Positions 25,733 to 35,420 are shown, numbered from the stretch's first letter. The stretch: 64,000 nt of DNA from Bradyrhizobium diazoefficiens USDA 110 (GCF_000011365.1 NC_004463.1:6558001-6622000), one strand, 5' to 3'. Program-made: numbers and translations. The notes: generated by a model not told the origin, from the letters alone.

Positions 25733-26253
25733 CGTGCGCTGGCAAACGAAAGCGCGAGCGTTCGTGGAGGATCGAATATCGCGCACCCGCCGATGCCCGC
25801 GCGACAGGTCTGCCGGCCGGTTCGATCGACTGCGCCGTCTCCGTCGAAACCCTCGAGCACATTCCCAAGAGCGACATCGCGGCAATCTTCAAGGAGCTGC
25901 GACGCATCATGCGTCCTGACGGACTGGTCCTCATGCAGATCGATTACGGCGACCACTTCAAGGGCTTCGATCCGTCCATCAGCTCGTTCAATTTCCTGAC
26001 CTATTCCGAGGGGGATTGGGCGCCTTTCCAGTCGAGATTCCAATACGTCAACCGTTTGCGACACAGCGAATATCTACAGCTCTTCAGAGAGGCCGGGTTT
26101 GAGCTGCTCAGCGATCAACCTGACCGTCGACCACCGGAGCAAGACATCCTGCGACGACTGGCCCCATGCTTCAGAGGCTTTTCGGAAGAGGATCTGTTTA
26201 CGCTGGGCTCCCTGATCGTGGGCCGCCCGGCCGATCTGCCGGGAAGCAACTGA
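25690..26253 (+). pseudogene. 5'-truncated SAM-dependent methyltransferase
   Basis: From about 25765 a frame encodes the second half of a class I methyltransferase: WRIEYRAPADARATGLPAG (post-motif II region), DCAVSVETLEHIP (motif IV), then the LRRIMRPDGLVLMQ strand and a normal C-terminal half ending at 26253. The glycine-rich SAM motif I and everything before it are missing. The upstream in-frame codons to the stop at 25687-25689 are unlike any methyltransferase, and no good start with a ribosome site is visible. An internal ATG at 25909 could at most give 114 residues. It is therefore read as a gene remnant lying downstream of the promoter relic. Confidence 0.72.
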
Positions 26254-26304
26254 AGGTCGCCAATCCCGGGCTGCCTGGCCGGCGCCCACCATAGAGATAT
26301 CGCG

Positions 26305-28815
26305 ATGTGGACGACGACATTTGTCCTGACGTTCCTGTTCTTCCTGATTCAGCTCGGCACCGGGTTTTCGATTCTGGCGATTGCGTCACCGAAGCTCGTC
26401 CAGATGTGTCGGCTCACGAAGGCTCAGTTCGTCGTTCTCGGGTTTACCGTCGGCGCCTCTGCAACGGGCATCCTGTTCGGACTGTTATCGCTATTCGCGC
26501 GCGACATTTGGCTTCAGTTCGCGGCTATGGTTGCCATAGCCTGCTTCGGACTTGCCTGGTCATGGCCCAACTGGCGGCCGGGCGCCGGAGAGGCGCGCGC
26601 GGCGGCCACCTGGTGCATTCTGTCCCTGCCGATTGCGCTCCTGACATGGTGGTTGTTCTTCGGCGCATATTCCAGCTTTCCTTACGCGGACATCGGCGCG
26701 GATGTTCATTGGATGAAGACGGCGCAAGAGTACGCCGACAGTGGCGTCATCAATCCGTACGCGGCCCAATCCTATGTCGACCTTCGCTCGGCAGTCGCGG
26801 GCGCCCTTGCCGGAACGCTCGGCCTGGATCTCCTGAAATTTACCTGGACCTATCGCTTCTTTTCGATTCTGTTCTTCCTGCTGGCGTCCTATGCCTTCGT
26901 GCAGGGCATCTACTCAGCTTCTCCACGAAAATGGATCGCCTTCTTCTTCGCGGCGACCGGCAATACTTTCGCCTTGATCACGAACGGCAGCCTGGCCGTC
27001 GCCAGCAGTGTCGTGTTTCTTGGCGTGCTGATGAGCAATGCGGATCGGAAAGCGAGCGGCCTGTCGACGCGACCTGCTCTCCTGCTGACCGTCAGCGCGG
27101 GCGCAACGCTGCTGGTCGCTTTTGCGGTCAACAACAACACGTTCATGCTTGCCCTGCTCATGGCCGCGCTATTGTTGTCCAGGATCCTGACCAAGAGCGG
27201 CGGAAATGCGGGGCTTCTCTTCCTTGGTTGCGTCTGGCCGGCGGTGCTGCTGCTTGCGCACCGCGGTTCCTACCTGTTCATCCCAACCGTCCTGGTCAGC
27301 TGGCTCTTGTATCTAGCCACCGTGCGGATGATCTCCGCCTGGCCGTCGCCTGGCATCGCGTTCCTGCGCCTTCTATCTTTCGGACTACCGCTGATCATTG
27401 CCGGAATCGTCATCTGCGTTGCGGGAATGCGCGTCGGCTACATTCCGCCACTAAGCGCCAACGACACGTTCTCTGCGATTACGGGACTGATCCTGGGCCA
27501 AAGAATCGAAGGCGGTGGAGAGCTGTTCCTGGGCGCTGGGCCGCAGGTCGCCACGATCGAGCTTGGCCGGGCGATGGGCCCGCTCTTTGCCATCTGCATC
27601 GTACTCGGTGTGGCGTGGTGGTGGATGACCCGCCCCGTCCTTCGTGTTCCCTCCGGTGCGATCGGAACTCAGACCGAAGGCTTCGCGATACTCGTGTGGT
27701 CCTGGATCGCCGGCTGCGGCCTGAGCCTCGCCGTGCTCTGTGGCTTCCCGTTCCTGTACCGCACCAACGCAATCATTTTATCGCTGTTCACGATCACGGC
27801 CACCGAGATATTCTGTCAATTGCTCGCCGATCCCGGTTCTTCCTCCCGATATCGGCGGGCTCTGGTTGCGGCGGTGGTCACGCTGCTCGCGACCATTCTT
27901 GTGGCCGCAGCGTACGCGTTTGCCTGGCGGTCCGACCTCCCTCTTGCCGGTTACCCGGCGTTTCTACGCCCGACGGAAATCGCAGTCGTCGTGCTGCTCA
28001 TGGTGACCGCGCTATTGACCTTGGCCCGGTCGAGGCTGGTCTACATTTGCGGTCTTGCGGGCGTGTTGGGATTGGGCGTTGCCGTCGATAGGGCCGGCCT
28101 GTCCGGCGTCATCAGGAGCTACAGTTACGGGGCACTCCCGGACAGCGCCGCGGTTGTTTCCCACTATAACGCCGACGAGATCGAGGTGGCCCGCTGGCTC
28201 CACGGCAATCTGCGAAAGGGCATCATTCTCTCCGACCCGTATACGTTGGGCATGATCCAGGCGCTCACGGGCGCTCCGGGTGCCTATCTTTTCTCCAATC
28301 TGGACACCGTGAACGAGGCGGTCGCGAAGCAGGCAAAATCGGTCGTGCGCGCGGTGCTGCAGCCGGTTGAAGGACCTCAGCGGCTTGCAAACGCCTGCCG
28401 CTTGATCGCCCCGTTGTTCCAGGAAAGGAATTCGGAGACCTTCTTCCAGATGCGGAGGATCGATGCCCTGGGCGGAATCATGCGAACCGTCCGCGACGAG
28501 AAGCCATCGATGCAGAAGTCTGCTGAGACGCCTTCCAACGCAACTGTGCCCGCAAGCCAGGAAGCAGCGAATGAGCAAGCGAAGTCCACGATACGGGGTA
28601 TTCTGGGGTCGGATGAGAATGCCTGGGACCTGGTCGCGATCATCACGCCCCGTACGATCAGCTGGACGCATCTCGCGGCCGACCAGCGGGTCAGCTATTT
28701 CCCTCCCGCGGAACCAATGGACCCGGCGATAGTCGATGAACTCCGCGCGAGCCCGTTCCCGGTCCCGTTTGCCAACAGCCGCACGGTCGTCGTTCGCATT
28801 CCCTGTTCGCGCTGA
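26305..28815 (+). CDS. large polytopic membrane protein with C-terminal soluble domain, GT-C-like
   Basis: This 836-residue protein has about 13-15 hydrophobic segments up to residue 610, followed by a soluble tail of some 220 residues (starting near VVSHYNADEIEVARWL). A loop after the third or fourth helix carries YADIGADVHWMKTAQEY, an acidic patch placed like the first-loop catalytic aspartates of GT-C glycosyltransferases. No named family was recognised. The tail resembles the extracytoplasmic domains that follow the helices in such enzymes. With the polyprenyl-phosphate glycosyltransferase nearby, transfer of a lipid-linked sugar in the periplasm is a reasonable guess. It reads rightward and is 78 bases from the next gene. 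Confidence 0.68.
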   Translation: MWTTTFVLTFLFFLIQLGTGFSILAIASPKLVQMCRLTKAQFVVLGFTVGASATGILFGLLSLFARDIWLQFAAMVAIACFGLAWSWPNWRPGAGEARAAATWCILSLPIALLTWWLFFGAYSSFPYADIGADVHWMKTAQEYADSGVINPYAAQSYVDLRSAVAGALAGTLGLDLLKFTWTYRFFSILFFLLASYAFVQGIYSASPRKWIAFFFAATGNTFALITNGSLAVASSVVFLGVLMSNADRKASGLSTRPALLLTVSAGATLLVAFAVNNNTFMLALLMAALLLSRILTKSGGNAGLLFLGCVWPAVLLLAHRGSYLFIPTVLVSWLLYLATVRMISAWPSPGIAFLRLLSFGLPLIIAGIVICVAGMRVGYIPPLSANDTFSAITGLILGQRIEGGGELFLGAGPQVATIELGRAMGPLFAICIVLGVAWWWMTRPVLRVPSGAIGTQTEGFAILVWSWIAGCGLSLAVLCGFPFLYRTNAIILSLFTITATEIFCQLLADPGSSSRYRRALVAAVVTLLATILVAAAYAFAWRSDLPLAGYPAFLRPTEIAVVVLLMVTALLTLARSRLVYICGLAGVLGLGVAVDRAGLSGVIRSYSYGALPDSAAVVSHYNADEIEVARWLHGNLRKGIILSDPYTLGMIQALTGAPGAYLFSNLDTVNEAVAKQAKSVVRAVLQPVEGPQRLANACRLIAPLFQERNSETFFQMRRIDALGGIMRTVRDEKPSMQKSAETPSNATVPASQEAANEQAKSTIRGILGSDENAWDLVAIITPRTISWTHLAADQRVSYFPPAEPMDPAIVDELRASPFPVPFANSRTVVVRIPCSR

Positions 28816-28893
28816 TATGGAAATGGGCCAGAAATTACCCCCCGCCCTGGTACACGTTACGCCCCGTCGTCCGTGCTGCCAGAGGAGCACCTC

Positions 28894-30096
28894 ATGTTGA
28901 GACAGGCCGTCATTCTCGTGGGTGGACTGGGCACGCGGCTTGGCGAGCGCACGAAGGCGCGGCCAAAGCCGATGCTGGAAATCGGCGGCCGGCCATTTCT
29001 CGACACGCTGATCGACGAGCTCGATCGCTACCAAATCTTCGACGAAATCCTGCTGCTTGCCGGTCACAAGGCCGAGATCGTCGAGACCCATTATGCCGGC
29101 GCGACCAGAGGCCGGGCAAAGATCGTGGTGTCGCGCGAGACCGAGCCTCTCGGCACGGGCGGCGCGCTGGTCCACGCGGCGCCTCTCCTGGACCAGCATT
29201 TCCTGCTGCTGAACGGCGATTCCCTGTTCGACTTCAACCTGCTCGATCTGATCGCGCGCGCGCAAGGCGGGCGCGTTCACATGGCACTGCGCGACGGCGT
29301 CGTCGGGGACCGCTACGGGCGCGTCGTGCTCGACGGCGACATCGTGCGCGACTTCATCGCGCCGGGTGCGGGCGCCACGGGACCGGTCAATGCAGGCATC
29401 TACGTCGTCGACAAGTCCATCATCGCCGAAATCGCAAAGCTTCCCGCCTCGCTCGAGCAGGACGTGTTTCCCGGCCTCGTCCGATCCGGCGAGTTGCGCG
29501 GGACGGCCTATCGCGGCTATTTCATCGACATCGGCATCCCCGATGATTTCGCGCGCGCCGATCGCGAGTTGCGCGAGAAGCTGCAGCGTCCCGCCGTGTT
29601 CTTCGACCGCGACGGCGTGCTCAACCATGATTCAGGCTACACGTTCGAGACGCACAAGCTCGAATGGATCGAGGGCGCGCGCGAGGCGGTGAAGGCGGTC
29701 AACGACGCCGGCTATTTCGCCTTCGTCATCACCAATCAATCCGGCGTCGCGCGCGGTTACTACGAGGAGCATCACGTCCTCGCCCTGCACCGCTGGATGG
29801 CGGACCAGATGGCGCTGATTGGTGCGCATATCGATGCTTTCGAGTATTGCCCCGATCATCCCGACGGAACCGTCGCCCGCTATTGCCGCATCAGCGACCG
29901 GCGCAAGCCCGCGCCGGGCATGATCACCGATCTCGCGCAGCGCTTTTCGGTCGACATGACACGCAGCATGGTGGTCGGGGACAAGGACAGCGACATGGCG
30001 GCGGCGCAGGCCGCGGGCCTTGCGGGCCACATGTTTGAAGGCGGGAATCTGGAGGCGTTCGTAAAACAGCGCCTGAAGCCGGCCGACAAGGGTTAG
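28894..30096 (+). CDS. sugar-1-phosphate nucleotidyltransferase fused to a GmhB-like HAD phosphatase
   Basis: This 400-residue bifunctional protein starts at ATG 28894 with AGAGGAG upstream. The N-terminal nucleotidyltransferase (1-230; LVGGLGTRLG at 8-17, LLNGDSLFDF with the metal aspartate) resembles HddC, which makes GDP-D-glycero-alpha-D-manno-heptose. The C-terminal HAD domain resembles GmhB, the heptose bisphosphate phosphatase: FFDRDGVLNHD at 236-246, TNQSGVARG, RRKPAPG and VVGDKDSDM. The GmhB zinc site (C-x-H plus C-x-C) is degenerate, reading CPDHP and SDR. With the HddA-like kinase at 9867 it could complete a GDP-heptose route; GmhA is not in the window. Confidence 0.88.
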   Translation: MLRQAVILVGGLGTRLGERTKARPKPMLEIGGRPFLDTLIDELDRYQIFDEILLLAGHKAEIVETHYAGATRGRAKIVVSRETEPLGTGGALVHAAPLLDQHFLLLNGDSLFDFNLLDLIARAQGGRVHMALRDGVVGDRYGRVVLDGDIVRDFIAPGAGATGPVNAGIYVVDKSIIAEIAKLPASLEQDVFPGLVRSGELRGTAYRGYFIDIGIPDDFARADRELREKLQRPAVFFDRDGVLNHDSGYTFETHKLEWIEGAREAVKAVNDAGYFAFVITNQSGVARGYYEEHHVLALHRWMADQMALIGAHIDAFEYCPDHPDGTVARYCRISDRRKPAPGMITDLAQRFSVDMTRSMVVGDKDSDMAAAQAAGLAGHMFEGGNLEAFVKQRLKPADKG

Positions 30097-30156
30097 GCGT
30101 TTGTCACAAAAACTGCTGCATCCCCGGGCATTTGGGGGGTGCCGCGCGCTGCTCTG

Positions 30157-30184
30157 TTGCGCGCAACCGCCAGTGTGCTATAGC
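30157..30184 (+). promoter_or_regulatory. candidate promoter of the legionaminic module
   Basis: TTGCGC (30157-30162) and TATAGC (30179-30184) are separated by 16 bases, and the legB start follows 46 bases later. TATAGC also occurs before the ptmE-like gene at 35415-35420. The 134-base gap otherwise shows only a short G/C-run palindrome (CCCCGGGCATTTGGGG) near 30122-30137 that could terminate the upstream gene. Confidence 0.4.
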
Positions 30185-30230
30185 GCCATCTTGTTGCGAA
30201 CACTGGCTTAATCGCCTTCTGGGGTCCGGC

Positions 30231-31250
30231 ATGGCAGATCTGAGGGACGCCCGCGTCCTCGTTACCGGCAGCGACGGCTTCATCGGTTCGCATGTCGTTG
30301 AGGAGCTGGTGAAGGCCGGGGCCCGCGTCAAGGCGATCGTCTACTACAATTCCTTCAATTCCTGGGGCTGGCTGGACACGGTTCCAGCCGACGTCATGAA
30401 GTCCGTGGAGGTGGTGGCCGGCGACATCCGCGATCCGCATTTCATGATCGCGGCCGCCAGCGGTTGCACCGACGTACTGCACCTGGCGGCGCTGATCGCG
30501 ATTCCCTTCTCCTATGTTGCGCCCGATTCCTACGTCGAGACCAACGTGCGCGGCACGGTGAACGTGCTCCAGGCCGCGCGCCTGGCCGGCGTACGGCGCT
30601 TCGTGCAGACCTCGACCAGCGAGGTCTACGGCACGGCGCAAACCGTGCCCATCAAGGAGAATCATCCGCTGGTCGGCCAATCGCCCTACTCGGCCTCGAA
30701 GATCGCCTCCGACCAGATGGCGCTGTCGTTCCAGGCCTCGTTCGACATGCCGGTCGTCGTCATCAGGCCGTTCAACACCTACGGACCGCGTCAGTCGGCG
30801 CGCGCGGTCATCCCGACCATCATCAGCCAGATCGCGACCGGCAAGCGCAAGATCCGTCTCGGCGCCGTCAGCCCGACGCGCGATTTTTCCTTCGTCACCG
30901 ACACCGCGCGCGGCCTGATTGCGGGCCTCACCGCGCCGGCCGAACAGAGCGTCGGCCAGACCATCAATCTCGGCAGCGGCTTCGAAATATCGGTCGGCGC
31001 GACCGTCGAGATGATCGCCGACGTGATGGGCGTCGACATCGAGATCGAGACCGACGAGGCGCGCTTGCGCCCGGCCAACAGCGAGGTCGAGCGGCTCTGG
31101 GCCGACAATTCCAAGGCGCGCCAGCAGCTCGGCTGGGCGCCGGAATTCGGCGGGCTCGAAGGCATGCGCCGCGGCATCGAAAACACGGTCAGCTGGTTCA
31201 CCAACCCCGCCAATCTCAGCCGTTACAAGGCGGACGTCTACAATGTCTGA
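30231..31250 (+). CDS. legB: nucleotide-HexNAc 4,6-dehydratase, LegB-like
   Basis: This 339-residue extended SDR starts at ATG 30231, just before the Rossmann motif VLVTGSDGFIGSHV. An in-frame extension to 30132 lacks conservation. TSTSEVYGTA and the Y-S-A-S-K catalytic pair are present, plus RPFNTYGPRQSARAVIP, typical of LegB and related dehydratases. It would convert GDP- or UDP-GlcNAc to the 4-keto-6-deoxy sugar, the first committed step of legionaminic acid synthesis. It overlaps the aminotransferase gene by 8 bases. The presence of a guanylyltransferase-type gene (35473) in the module favours the GDP route described in Campylobacter. Confidence 0.9.
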   Translation: MADLRDARVLVTGSDGFIGSHVVEELVKAGARVKAIVYYNSFNSWGWLDTVPADVMKSVEVVAGDIRDPHFMIAAASGCTDVLHLAALIAIPFSYVAPDSYVETNVRGTVNVLQAARLAGVRRFVQTSTSEVYGTAQTVPIKENHPLVGQSPYSASKIASDQMALSFQASFDMPVVVIRPFNTYGPRQSARAVIPTIISQIATGKRKIRLGAVSPTRDFSFVTDTARGLIAGLTAPAEQSVGQTINLGSGFEISVGATVEMIADVMGVDIEIETDEARLRPANSEVERLWADNSKARQQLGWAPEFGGLEGMRRGIENTVSWFTNPANLSRYKADVYNV

Positions 31251-32463
31251 GGCACCGGTGGGCACTGCTGTAACCGGATCCGACGCGCGCGCGTTCGATC
31301 CCAAGGCCGTGGTCGACGCCGTCAGGCGCGCGGCGGGCACGCCCAATGGCGTCCTCGGCCTGCACGAGCCTGTGTTCGCGGGCAACGAGGTCGCCTATCT
31401 GGAAGAGTGCATCAAGAGCACCTTCGTCTCCTCGGTCGGCCCGTTCGTCGACCGTTTCGAGCGCATGCTGGAGGAAGTGACGGGCGCCAGGCGCGCCGTC
31501 GCCGTCGTCAACGGCACCGCGGCGCTGCACGCCTGCTTCAGGCTCGCCGGCGTCGAGCCCGGCGACGAAGTCATGTCGCCCGCTCTGACCTTCATCGCGA
31601 CCACGAACGCGATCGCTTATTGCGGGGCAGTGCCACATTTCGTCGACAGCTCGCTCGTCACGCTCGGCATGGATGCGCACGCCCTCGCCACGCGGCTCGA
31701 GGCGATCGCCGAGCGGACCAGCAGGGGCGCGATCAATCGCGAGACAGGACGCCGCATCGCCGCGATCTCGCCGATGCATACGTTCGGGCACCCCGTCGAG
31801 CTCGACGAGATCGCCGCGATCGCACGCGAGTGGGGCATTGCGTTGGTGGAGGACGCCGCGGAATCGCTGGGCTCGACCTACAAGGGCCACGCCGTCGGAT
31901 CGCAGGCCCGGCTCGCGGCGCTGAGCTTCAACGGCAACAAGATCGTCACCACCGGCGGCGGCGGCGCCATCCTCACCAATGACGAGGAGCTCGGACGCCG
32001 CGCCAAGCATCTCACCACCACCGCGAAGCTGCCGCACAAATGGGCCTTCGTGCATGACGAGATCGGCTTCAACTACCGCCTGCCCAACCTGAACGCCGCG
32101 CTCGGCTGTGCGCAGCTCGAGCAGCTCGACGGATTCCTGGCGAGCAAGCGCCGGCTGGCCGCTGCCTACGAGCGCGTCTTTGCAAACGTGCCCGGCGTGC
32201 GCTTCTCGCGCGAGCCGGCGGGCACCACGAGCAATTACTGGCTGAACGCCATCCTGCTCGACGAGGCGTATGCACAGCGGCGCGACGACGTGCTCACGGC
32301 GCTGAACGAAGCCGGCTTCGGCGCGCGTCCCGCCTGGACCCTGATGCACCGCCTGCCGATGTTCGCGCAAAGCCCGCGCGGCGATCTTGCCACGGCCGAA
32401 TCCATCGAGCGGAGGCTGATCAACCTGCCCTCGAGCGCCAGCATCCGGGCCCGCGATGAATAG
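31243..32463 (+). CDS. legC: PLP-dependent sugar aminotransferase, LegC-like
   Basis: This 406-residue member of the DegT/DnrJ/EryC1/StrS family has the PLP lysine at position 233 (SFNGNKIVTTGGGG), the ring-stacking aspartate at 204 (LVEDAAESLGS) and the VNGTAALHA phosphate-site segment near 89. It should install the 4-amino group on the keto sugar made by LegB, using glutamate. A long N-terminal part before VFAGNEVAYLEECI is usual for LegC. It overlaps both neighbours by 8 bases, consistent with coupled translation. Confidence 0.9.
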   Translation: MSEAPVGTAVTGSDARAFDPKAVVDAVRRAAGTPNGVLGLHEPVFAGNEVAYLEECIKSTFVSSVGPFVDRFERMLEEVTGARRAVAVVNGTAALHACFRLAGVEPGDEVMSPALTFIATTNAIAYCGAVPHFVDSSLVTLGMDAHALATRLEAIAERTSRGAINRETGRRIAAISPMHTFGHPVELDEIAAIAREWGIALVEDAAESLGSTYKGHAVGSQARLAALSFNGNKIVTTGGGGAILTNDEELGRRAKHLTTTAKLPHKWAFVHDEIGFNYRLPNLNAALGCAQLEQLDGFLASKRRLAAAYERVFANVPGVRFSREPAGTTSNYWLNAILLDEAYAQRRDDVLTALNEAGFGARPAWTLMHRLPMFAQSPRGDLATAESIERRLINLPSSASIRARDE

Positions 32464-33634
32464 CGTCGCGCGAAAAATCTGCTTCGTGACCGGCAGCCGG
32501 GCCGATTTCGGACTGCTGGTCTGGCCGATGCGCGCGATCCGCGAGACACCAGGCCTGACGCTTCAGCTCATCGTCACCGGCATGCATCTCGCGCCGGAAT
32601 TCGGCTACACCTTCAACGCCATCCGCGACGAGGGATTCGAGGCCGACGAGCGCGTCGAGACGCTGCTCGCCAGCGACACCGGCGCCGGCGTCGCGAAATC
32701 GGTCGGGCTCGGCGTGATCGGCTTTGCCGACGCCTTCACGCGGCTGCAGCCGGATCTCGTCGTCGTGCTCGGCGACCGCTTCGAGATGTTCGCGGCCGCG
32801 CAGGCTGCGATGTTCATGCGGCTGCCGATGGCGCATCTGTTCGGCGGCGACGTCACCGAAGGCGCGGTCGACGAGTCCATTCGTCACGCCATCAGCAAGA
32901 TGTCGCACCTGCATTTCACCAGCAACCGGGGCTCGACACAGCGGCTGACGCAGCTCGGCGAGGATCCATCCCGCATTCACACCATCGGCTCGGTCGGCAT
33001 CGACGCCATCAAGCATCTCGACCTGATGGACCGCGACGGCATCGGCCGCGCGGTCGGCATGCCGCTCGGCGAGCACAACGCGCTCGTGACCTTCCACCCG
33101 GTCACGGTCGAGGCCGGACGCTCGGTCGCCGAACTGGACGAGCTGTTCGCGGCGCTGTCGACGCTCGATCCCGCCTTCCGTCTCATCTTCACGCTCGCCA
33201 ATGCCGATGCCGAGGGACGCGCGCTGAACGACCGGACCAAGGCCTTCGCGGCCAGCCGGCCGAACACCATCGCGGTCGCCTCGCTCGGACAGCTCCGTTA
33301 TCTCAGCCTGATGAGCCAGGTGGATTTGGTGATCGGCAATTCGTCGAGCGGCATCCTCGAAGCGCCGTCATTCGGCATTCCCACGGTCGACGTCGGCGAC
33401 CGCCAGAGGGGGCGCGAGCGCGCGGCTTCGGTGTTTCACGCGGCATCCGAACGCGGCGCGATCGGCGCCGCCATCTCGCAAGCGCTCCGGCGCGGCCGTC
33501 AGGCCACCGTCAACCCCTACGGCGACGGCGATTCCAGCCGGCGCTTTGCCGACATCATTGCCGGCATCCCGGATTTCGCACTGCTTCTGAAAAAGGGCTT
33601 TTACGAGCTTCCCGCAAGCGGAGCGCGGCCATGA
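32456..33634 (+). CDS. legG: nucleotide-sugar 2-epimerase (hydrolysing), LegG/NeuC-like
   Basis: This 392-residue GT-B-fold epimerase removes the nucleotide and inverts C2 to release 2,4-diacetamido-2,4,6-trideoxy-D-mannose. Family segments include TGSRADFGLLVWPM at the start, LGDRFEMFAAAQAAM, HLFGGDVTEGAVDESI with the conserved histidine, and IGNSSSGILEAPSFGIPT near the C-terminus. The predicted product is the direct acceptor for the LegI gene that follows with a 4-base overlap. Length and motif order match UDP/GDP-diacetylbacillosamine 2-epimerases and NeuC. Confidence 0.91.
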   Translation: MNSVARKICFVTGSRADFGLLVWPMRAIRETPGLTLQLIVTGMHLAPEFGYTFNAIRDEGFEADERVETLLASDTGAGVAKSVGLGVIGFADAFTRLQPDLVVVLGDRFEMFAAAQAAMFMRLPMAHLFGGDVTEGAVDESIRHAISKMSHLHFTSNRGSTQRLTQLGEDPSRIHTIGSVGIDAIKHLDLMDRDGIGRAVGMPLGEHNALVTFHPVTVEAGRSVAELDELFAALSTLDPAFRLIFTLANADAEGRALNDRTKAFAASRPNTIAVASLGQLRYLSLMSQVDLVIGNSSSGILEAPSFGIPTVDVGDRQRGRERAASVFHAASERGAIGAAISQALRRGRQATVNPYGDGDSSRRFADIIAGIPDFALLLKKGFYELPASGARP

Positions 33635-34701
33635 CGACGCACACGCTGATCATAGCGGAAGCCGGCGTCAATCACGACGGCAGCCTGGAGAAGGCGCTGG
33701 CCCTGGTCGATGCGGCAGCAGACGCCGGCGCCGACATCGTCAAGTTCCAAACCTTCAACGCGAAGGCGCTGGCGGGCGGCGCGGCGAAGAAGGCCGACTA
33801 TCAGCAGCGCACGACGGACGCCGCCGAGAGCCAGCTCGCCATGCTGGAGCGGCTCGAACTGCCGCAGGCCGCACACCACACGCTGATCGAGCGCGCCGCC
33901 GAACGCGGCATCGAATTCCTGTCGACGCCGTTCGATGATGCTTCGCTGGGCTTCCTGCTGTCGCTGAAGCTGCCGCGCATCAAGATCGGATCGGGCGACC
34001 TCACCAACGCACCGCTGCTGCATGCGGCGGCGAGAGCCGGCGCGACACTGATCCTGTCGACGGGCATGGCGACACTCAGCGAGATCGAGGAGGCGCTGGG
34101 CGTGTTGGCACATGGCTACGCGCAGCGTAGCGATCCCGCCGGCGTCGCCTCGTTCCGCGCGGCATGGCGCGATCCGGCGGCGCGCGCCACGCTCGCGCGG
34201 CACGTCAGCCTGCTGCATTGCACGACCGAATATCCCTGCCCCATCGAGGATGTGAACCTCGCCGCGATGGCGACGATGCGATCTGCGTTCCAGCTTCCTG
34301 TCGGCTACTCCGATCACACCGACGGCTTCGAGATTTCGGTTGCGGCGGTTGCGCTCGGCGCCACCGTCATCGAGAAGCACCTGACGCTGGATCGCAACGC
34401 GCCCGGTCCTGACCACGCAGCCTCGCTCGAGCCGGGCGATTTCGGGCGGATGGTGAGCGCCATTCGCAACGTCGAAGCCGCGCTCGGCGACGGTGTGAAG
34501 ACACCGAAGGAATCAGAGGTCAGGAACGTGCCGGTGGCGCGCAAGAGCATCGTGGCGGCACGCGCATTGCGGGCCGGCGAGATCATCGGCCCGGCGGACA
34601 TCACCGCCAAGCGGCCGGGCGCAGGCCGACCGCCGATCGACTATTGGTCCTTGATCGGAACGGCGGCACCGCGGGCGCTCGAACCGGACGATCCGGTTTA
34701 A
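33631..34701 (+). CDS. legI: N,N'-diacetyllegionaminate synthase, NeuB family
   Basis: This 356-residue PEP-condensing synthase has the NeuB barrel (1-280) and an SAF lid (about 290-350). [13 protein letters not shown] opens the protein. [14 protein letters not shown] is the LegI-type active-site segment, followed by GYSDHTDG and [14 protein letters not shown]. It joins PEP to the epimerase product to make the nine-carbon acid. It is clearly a different branch from the fused NeuB at 11260, which has HCQSTYP and an extra domain. Its TAA stop shares TTAA (34698-34701) with the stop of the convergent acetyltransferase gene. Confidence 0.92.
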   Translation: MTTHTLIIAEAGVNHDGSLEKALALVDAAADAGADIVKFQTFNAKALAGGAAKKADYQQRTTDAAESQLAMLERLELPQAAHHTLIERAAERGIEFLSTPFDDASLGFLLSLKLPRIKIGSGDLTNAPLLHAAARAGATLILSTGMATLSEIEEALGVLAHGYAQRSDPAGVASFRAAWRDPAARATLARHVSLLHCTTEYPCPIEDVNLAAMATMRSAFQLPVGYSDHTDGFEISVAAVALGATVIEKHLTLDRNAPGPDHAASLEPGDFGRMVSAIRNVEAALGDGVKTPKESEVRNVPVARKSIVAARALRAGEIIGPADITAKRPGAGRPPIDYWSLIGTAAPRALEPDDPV

Positions 34702-35309
34702 CGACGCGGCTTGGCCGGAACCCCGCGCAATACGGACCCTTGCGGCCATGAGCCGGTGACGACCGAGCCCATCGCGACCAGCGTATCGTTGCCAATGGAA
34801 ATGTGGTCGCGGACACGGCTGCCGAGACCGACAAAGCAATTGTCGCCGATCTCTGCACCGCCACCGACCACGGTTCCGGGAGACAGATGCGTGCAGTGCC
34901 CGACGCGCACGTCGTGCTCGACGACTGCGCTGGAATTGATAATGCAGTGATTGCCGATCATGCTTCGCGCATTGACGACCGCGCCCGGCATGATGACGGT
35001 GCCCACACCGATGCTGGCGGACGGCGAGACGAAGGCGCGGGGATGAACCACCGAAGCCCAGCGCTTGACCTGCATCCGGCCGATCATCTGCCGGCGCGCG
35101 GGCCCCGCCTGCATCGTTCCAATTCCCAACACGAAGGCCGCTCCCGGATGGTTCGGCGCAGCGTCATCGGTCCCGAGATAGCTGATGTCGCCAAGCGTTC
35201 CCGGCTGGCGATCCAGGAATCCGAGCACCCTGAACTGGCCCGACAGCATTGCCGCCTCGTAGACCATGAAGGCATGCTCGCCGCCCCCGATGATGATCAG
35301 ATCGTCCAT
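34698..35309 (-). CDS. legH: PglD/LegH-like hexapeptide-repeat acetyltransferase
   Basis: This 203-residue trimeric-type acyltransferase starts at the ATG at 35309 ([16 protein letters not shown]). The N-terminal Rossmann-like part binds the sugar nucleotide. The C-terminal left-handed beta-helix shows repeats such as [15 protein letters not shown], the conserved histidine in VEHDVRVGH and the cap GVPAKP. It would acetylate the 4-amino group after LegC. It is the only gene of the module on the minus strand, placed between legI and the ptmE-like gene, so it needs its own promoter in the 163-base gap to its right. The exact acyl group is not determinable. Confidence 0.86.
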   Translation of the reverse strand: MDDLIIIGGGEHAFMVYEAAMLSGQFRVLGFLDRQPGTLGDISYLGTDDAAPNHPGAAFVLGIGTMQAGPARRQMIGRMQVKRWASVVHPRAFVSPSASIGVGTVIMPGAVVNARSMIGNHCIINSSAVVEHDVRVGHCTHLSPGTVVGGGAEIGDNCFVGLGSRVRDHISIGNDTLVAMGSVVTGSWPQGSVLRGVPAKPRR

Positions 35310-35389
35310 CGCGATTCCCCTGCGCACATCGATCTTAGCGGGCGCCCGCCGGTCTTCAAACCACTGATTCGGCCCACGAAACGCCGGGG

Positions 35390-35420
35390 TTGACGGCGCC
35401 TCTCGCAGCCGCGATATAGC
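35390..35420 (+). promoter_or_regulatory. candidate promoter of the second half of the legionaminic module
   Basis: TTGACG (35390-35395) is followed by GATATAGC (35413-35420); counted to GATATA the spacer is 17 bases. It lies in the divergent region between the acetyltransferase and the ptmE-like gene and would start transcription about 45 bases before the ATG at 35473. Confidence 0.42.

Noticed and set aside
25344..25919. Plus-strand open frame of 191 codons across the relic region
   Set aside because: It has no domain, runs over the copied promoter and is in a different frame from the methyltransferase remnant.
30132..30230. N-terminal extension of legB
   Set aside because: It would overlap the candidate promoter and adds 33 residues before the conserved Rossmann start; the ATG at 30231 fits the family.
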